This document shows positions 6,850 to 8,678 of a stretch of 8,678 bases of DNA, one piece after another; within the stretch, counting starts at the first letter, position 1, and the number at the start of each line of letters is the position of its first letter. The stretch is from JBBDRW01 sp040905265 (GTDB taxonomy: Bacteria; Bacteroidota; Rhodothermia; Balneolales; Balneolaceae). The notes beneath the pieces were generated by a model that made no database searches, was not told the DNA's origin, and was given only the letters and a program-made list of their open reading frames with translations. The stretch spans positions 1-8,678 of the forward strand of contig JBBDRW010000059.1 of NCBI GenBank assembly GCA_040905265.1, read 5' to 3'. A program made the translations under genes and the position numbers.

Positions 6850-7050
6850 TCAAAGCAGCGAGATGATCCAGACCACCATCGCCAGACCGGCGGCAAACAT
6901 AAAAACCCGTAGACCCTGTTTAGGCCTTCTTCGATTGGTTCTGATTCGGATCCTCTGTTTTCGCCTCTCCTCTTTTTTCGGATCATAGTAGCGGAGTGGC
7001 AGGTCAAATTTTTTAGGCTTCGGCCGGTGGCCGAACATCGGTTTCAGCAT
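6850..7050 (-). CDS. Small basic single-pass membrane protein upstream of mutL
   Basis: 66 residues, not recognised as a named family. Residues 1-46 are strongly basic (RPKPKKF, then RYYDPKKEERRKQRIRIRTNRRRPKQG) and 48-66 form one hydrophobic segment (LRVFMFAAGLAMVVWIISLL), so a cytoplasmic N-terminus with a C-terminal membrane anchor is predicted by the positive-inside rule. Small proteins of this plan, with a K-x-F followed by PRYYD-like segment, occur in Bacteroidota without known function. The ATG at 7048-7050 is supported by AGGAG on the minus strand at 7063-7059, spaced 8 nt; a second in-frame ATG at 7038 has no such site. It is followed after 30 bp by mutL on the same strand, suggesting one transcript. 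The basic region could bind nucleic acid or ribosomes, but that is a guess. Confidence 0.72.
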   Translation of the reverse strand: MLKPMFGHRPKPKKFDLPLRYYDPKKEERRKQRIRIRTNRRRPKQGLRVFMFAAGLAMVVWIISLL

Positions 7051-7058
7051 AACAAAAA

Positions 7059-7063
7059 CTCCT
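7059..7063 (-). promoter_or_regulatory. Ribosome binding site of the small membrane protein gene
   Basis: AGGAG on the minus strand, 8 nt before the ATG at 7050. It is one of only two clear Shine-Dalgarno sites in the window and fixes the longer of the two possible starts of this gene. Confidence 0.6.
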
Positions 7064-7092
7064 GGTGTCCTGTAAAAGTTGGGTAACGGCCA

Positions 7093-7215
7093 TCAAAAGG
7101 GATCATTGCCTGCCGGTAGAATCTCTTCGACAACCTCCCACATCGTATGGTTCACTCGACAGTAGACAGTTTTGAAATATAGGGATTCAGCCGGAGAGAA
7201 TACAGCCACTGCCAC
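7093..7215 (-). CDS. Possible 40-codon small ORF (doubtful)
   Basis: Minus-strand frame opened by a TAA at 7225-7227 (read on that strand), with possible GTG starts at 7215 and 7209 and an ATG at 7143, ending with TGA at 7095-7093. The product would read VAVAVFSPAESLYFKTVYC, then RVNHTMWEVVEEILPAGNDPF. The composition is protein-like and the frame points the same way as the small membrane protein gene, starting 42 bp before it. Against it: no Shine-Dalgarno, only a GTG or a 16-codon ATG version, and an open frame of this length is not rare by chance. It could be a small gene, a leader peptide of the mutL group, the worn tail of an older gene, or noncoding. Confidence 0.22.
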   Translation of the reverse strand: MAVAVFSPAESLYFKTVYCRVNHTMWEVVEEILPAGNDPF

Positions 7216-7293
7216 GAATAACCGTTAGTTGAAAAAATGTGCATTTAAGGCCATTTTAACGTATATATAGAGGGTGACAATACCTCTGTATAA

Positions 7294-8496
7294 ATGGCAA
7301 CCCTACCCCAGCACAAACCTGAATTCATCTTGGTCTCCAAACAGCTTCAGTCCCTATACAAAAAACTGCCGGGCATAGAGAAAGAGCTTCGGCAGATGCG
7401 TGATATCATACTGGCCAATCTGGTCATGATCGGTGAAATCCCGTCTCCTACCTTTGAGGAGGAGAGGAGAATCGAATTTCTGATGAACCGCTTCACGGAA
7501 GCCGGCACCTCGGAATGCTCTACCGATGAGGCGGGAAACGGAATTGGCATCCTCAACGGATCGGTCGGAAAAAAGAGCATTCTGATCAATGCACATGCCG
7601 ATACGGTATTCTCCGGTAAGATCGACCACACCATGCTCGTGGAGAAGGGGACCGTGACCGGCCCCGGGGTAGCAGACAACAGCCTCGGCCTCGCACTGCT
7701 CGCCTCACTTCCCTATCTCCTGGACAGGCTCGATATAAAGCTGAAAGACAATCTGATTCTGCTCGGTGGCGTGAAGAGCCTCGGAAGAGGAGACCTTCAG
7801 GGTATCCGGTTCTTTCTTGAAAACAACTCTTTCAACATAACATCGGCCATCTGTCTGGAAGGCGTCGAGCTCGGACGGGTCAGTTACAGTTCCATCGGAA
7901 TGTTGAGAGGTGAAATACGGTGCACGGTGCCGGAAACGTATGACTGGACCCGGTTCGGAGAGACGAGTGCCATCATAACACTCAATGAAGTGATCAATAA
8001 GATCAATGACATACGGATGCCCAAACGTCCCCGTACCAGTATTGTCATGGGATCAATCGAAGGCGGTTCATCCTTTAATATGACGGCACTGGAAGCCTCT
8101 CTCCGGTTTGAAGTACGATCAGAATCTGCAGAAGTAGTTGACCAGGTGGGACAACGGATTGAGGAGATCGGTATTGAAGTCTCCTCAAAGGCCGGAGATG
8201 ATGTGGATGTCGACATATTTGCAAGACGAAAACCGGGAGGCATCCCCTTTGCACATCCCCTGAACCGGGTAAGCATCGGCATTATGGAAGAACTGGGTAT
8301 CGAGCACCGGCTGGCACCAAGCATCTCGGAGCTCTCCGCACTCATCAATTCCGGAATCCCTGCGCTCACTCTCGGACTGACAACCGGAGACAATCTGCAC
8401 AAATCGAACGAGAGCATTCAAATTGAACCCATTTATAAAGGAATCACCCAGATACTGGGTATCCTGTTAGCAATCGACGGAGGACACTGTGACTGA
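7294..8496 (+). CDS. M20-fold metallohydrolase homologue lacking key catalytic residues
   Basis: 400 residues with the layout of M20/M25/M40 peptidases: an N-terminal helical extension (1-40), IPSPTFEEER (49-58), first metal motif HAD (His101, Asp103), bridging Asp128 in VADNSLG, a dimerisation domain (about 203-300), Glu189 in CLEG and the C-terminal ligand His369 in NLHK. In active relatives a GEEGLGDLRG-like segment supplies the general-base and metal-binding Glu pair; here the corresponding segment reads GVKSLGRGDLQG (159-170), with Val160-Lys161 in place of Glu-Glu. The dimerisation-domain His, usually in HSW, is Tyr216 in YDW. Neighbouring frames do not restore the motif, so this is not a simple frameshift. 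Known: these residues are needed for hydrolysis in M20 enzymes. Inferred: a cytoplasmic protein that may bind metal or a ligand without cleaving it. No signal peptide. It overlaps the next gene by 8 bp, suggesting translational coupling. An active enzyme with rearranged residues cannot be excluded. Confidence 0.85.
   Translation: MATLPQHKPEFILVSKQLQSLYKKLPGIEKELRQMRDIILANLVMIGEIPSPTFEEERRIEFLMNRFTEAGTSECSTDEAGNGIGILNGSVGKKSILINAHADTVFSGKIDHTMLVEKGTVTGPGVADNSLGLALLASLPYLLDRLDIKLKDNLILLGGVKSLGRGDLQGIRFFLENNSFNITSAICLEGVELGRVSYSSIGMLRGEIRCTVPETYDWTRFGETSAIITLNEVINKINDIRMPKRPRTSIVMGSIEGGSSFNMTALEASLRFEVRSESAEVVDQVGQRIEEIGIEVSSKAGDDVDVDIFARRKPGGIPFAHPLNRVSIGIMEELGIEHRLAPSISELSALINSGIPALTLGLTTGDNLHKSNESIQIEPIYKGITQILGILLAIDGGHCD
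8479..8483 (+). promoter_or_regulatory. Ribosome binding site for the GT81-like gene
   Basis: GGAGG lies inside the last codons of the M20-like gene, 5 nt before the GTG at 8489-8491. It decides the start of the downstream gene and, with the overlap, indicates translational coupling. Confidence 0.7.
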
Positions 8497-8678
8497 TCTT
8501 CAACAATGGATCGATTCCAATACCTACCACCATTCCCGGTTTTGGGATCTGAAAAAACTGGTAAAAGAGAAGGAGAAGAAGGGGTTGACCATCTCCCTCT
8601 GTCTGCCAACCCTGAATGAGGAGAAGACGATTGGCAAGGAACTGATCATATTTCGGTCAGAGCTGGTAAACCGCTATC
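8489..8678 (+). CDS. gpgS: Glucosyl-3-phosphoglycerate synthase-like GT81 glycosyltransferase (3' end missing)
   Basis: 63 N-terminal residues are visible from a GTG at 8489, overlapping the upstream stop within GTGACTGA. The N-terminus has WIDSNTYHHSRF (7-18), a lysine-rich helix (22-31), then LTISLCLPTLNEEKTIG (33-49). The strand-plus-PTLNEE motif is the nucleotide-sugar-binding start of a GT-A fold, and TYHHSxF followed by that motif is the pattern of glucosyl-3-phosphoglycerate synthases. Known for the family: transfer of glucose from NDP-glucose to 3-phosphoglycerate, giving glucosyl-3-phosphoglycerate, which a phosphatase turns into the compatible solute glucosylglycerate. The DxD metal motif and acceptor site are beyond the window edge, so the substrate is inferred; mannosyl-3-phosphoglycerate synthase or another GT81 member remains possible. 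A phosphatase gene (gpgP-like) would be expected nearby if the assignment holds. Confidence 0.72.
   Translation, partial: MTDLQQWIDSNTYHHSRFWDLKKLVKEKEKKGLTISLCLPTLNEEKTIGKELIIFRSELVNRY

Larger units (their letters stand above)
7051..7293. promoter_or_regulatory. Divergent intergenic region between the mutL group and the M20-like gene
   Basis: This 243-bp gap separates two divergent transcription units and so should hold a promoter for each. On the plus side an AT-rich tract TATATATAG (7262-7270) sits 24-32 bp before the M20-like ATG and could be part of a -10 region, but no matching -35 or Bacteroidota -33 box is found at proper spacing. AGAGG (7269-7273) and CCTCT (7283-7287) form a 5-bp inverted repeat between that tract and the start, possibly an operator. 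On the minus side no promoter could be placed with confidence, and a doubtful small ORF occupies 7093-7215. Confidence 0.35.

Noticed and set aside
963..7069. Direct repeat ACTCCTGGTGTC at 963-974 and 7058-7069
   Set aside because: A 12-base match between two sites is near the number expected by chance in a window of this size, and the second copy contains the complement of a Shine-Dalgarno site.
7741..7820. A frameshift in the M20-like gene hiding the Glu-Glu motif
   Set aside because: The neighbouring frames contain stops or no GEEG-like sequence, and the protein matches the family on both sides of the motif in one frame.
1..8678. Defence system, CRISPR array, toxin-antitoxin pair, tRNA or riboswitch
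   Set aside because: Both strands and all gaps were read; no direct-repeat array, no cloverleaf, no recognised defence or toxin-antitoxin protein was found.

Overview
The window looks like chromosomal DNA from the Bacteroidota/Balneolota/Rhodothermota side of the FCB group, most likely a Balneolales-type marine or halophilic bacterium. This placement is inferred. It rests on the general look of the Lon and MutL proteins, on a MutL whose endonuclease motif has drifted as in Bacteroidota, on a DUF5723-like outer-membrane barrel, on weak or absent Shine-Dalgarno sequences at several starts, and on a gpgS-type gene for an organic osmolyte. I saw no rRNA, tRNA, CRISPR array, complete insertion sequence or phage gene.

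Layout. Positions 2-907 (+) hold the C-terminal 301 residues of a putative outer-membrane beta-barrel protein. A 220-bp gap follows; its minus strand can be read as a weak, possibly decayed type IX secretion sorting domain, and it contains a 14-bp AT-rich palindrome just before lon. Positions 1128-3671 (+) are a complete lon protease gene with an intrinsic terminator that starts inside the last codons and holds the stop codon in its loop. Lon converges on a minus-strand group running, in transcription order, from about 7215 to 3760: a doubtful 40-codon ORF, a 66-residue basic single-pass membrane protein, mutL, and a DUF3524 glycosyltransferase of the GTDC1/QTMAN type (tRNA-queuosine mannosyltransferase family).

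From 7294 rightwards, diverging from the mutL group, lies an M20-fold metallohydrolase homologue. It is followed, with an 8-bp overlap, by the start of a gene for a glucosyl-3-phosphoglycerate synthase-like GT81 enzyme, cut by the window edge.

The best candidate for something undescribed is this last pair. The M20 protein keeps most metal ligands but lacks the catalytic Glu-Glu pair and the conserved His of the dimerisation domain, so it may be a non-catalytic partner coupled to osmolyte synthesis. Other points worth a look are the MutL without the canonical endonuclease glutamate, the Lon Walker A Pro-to-Arg change, and the bacterial QTMAN-like glycosyltransferase. The remaining genes are ordinary housekeeping.
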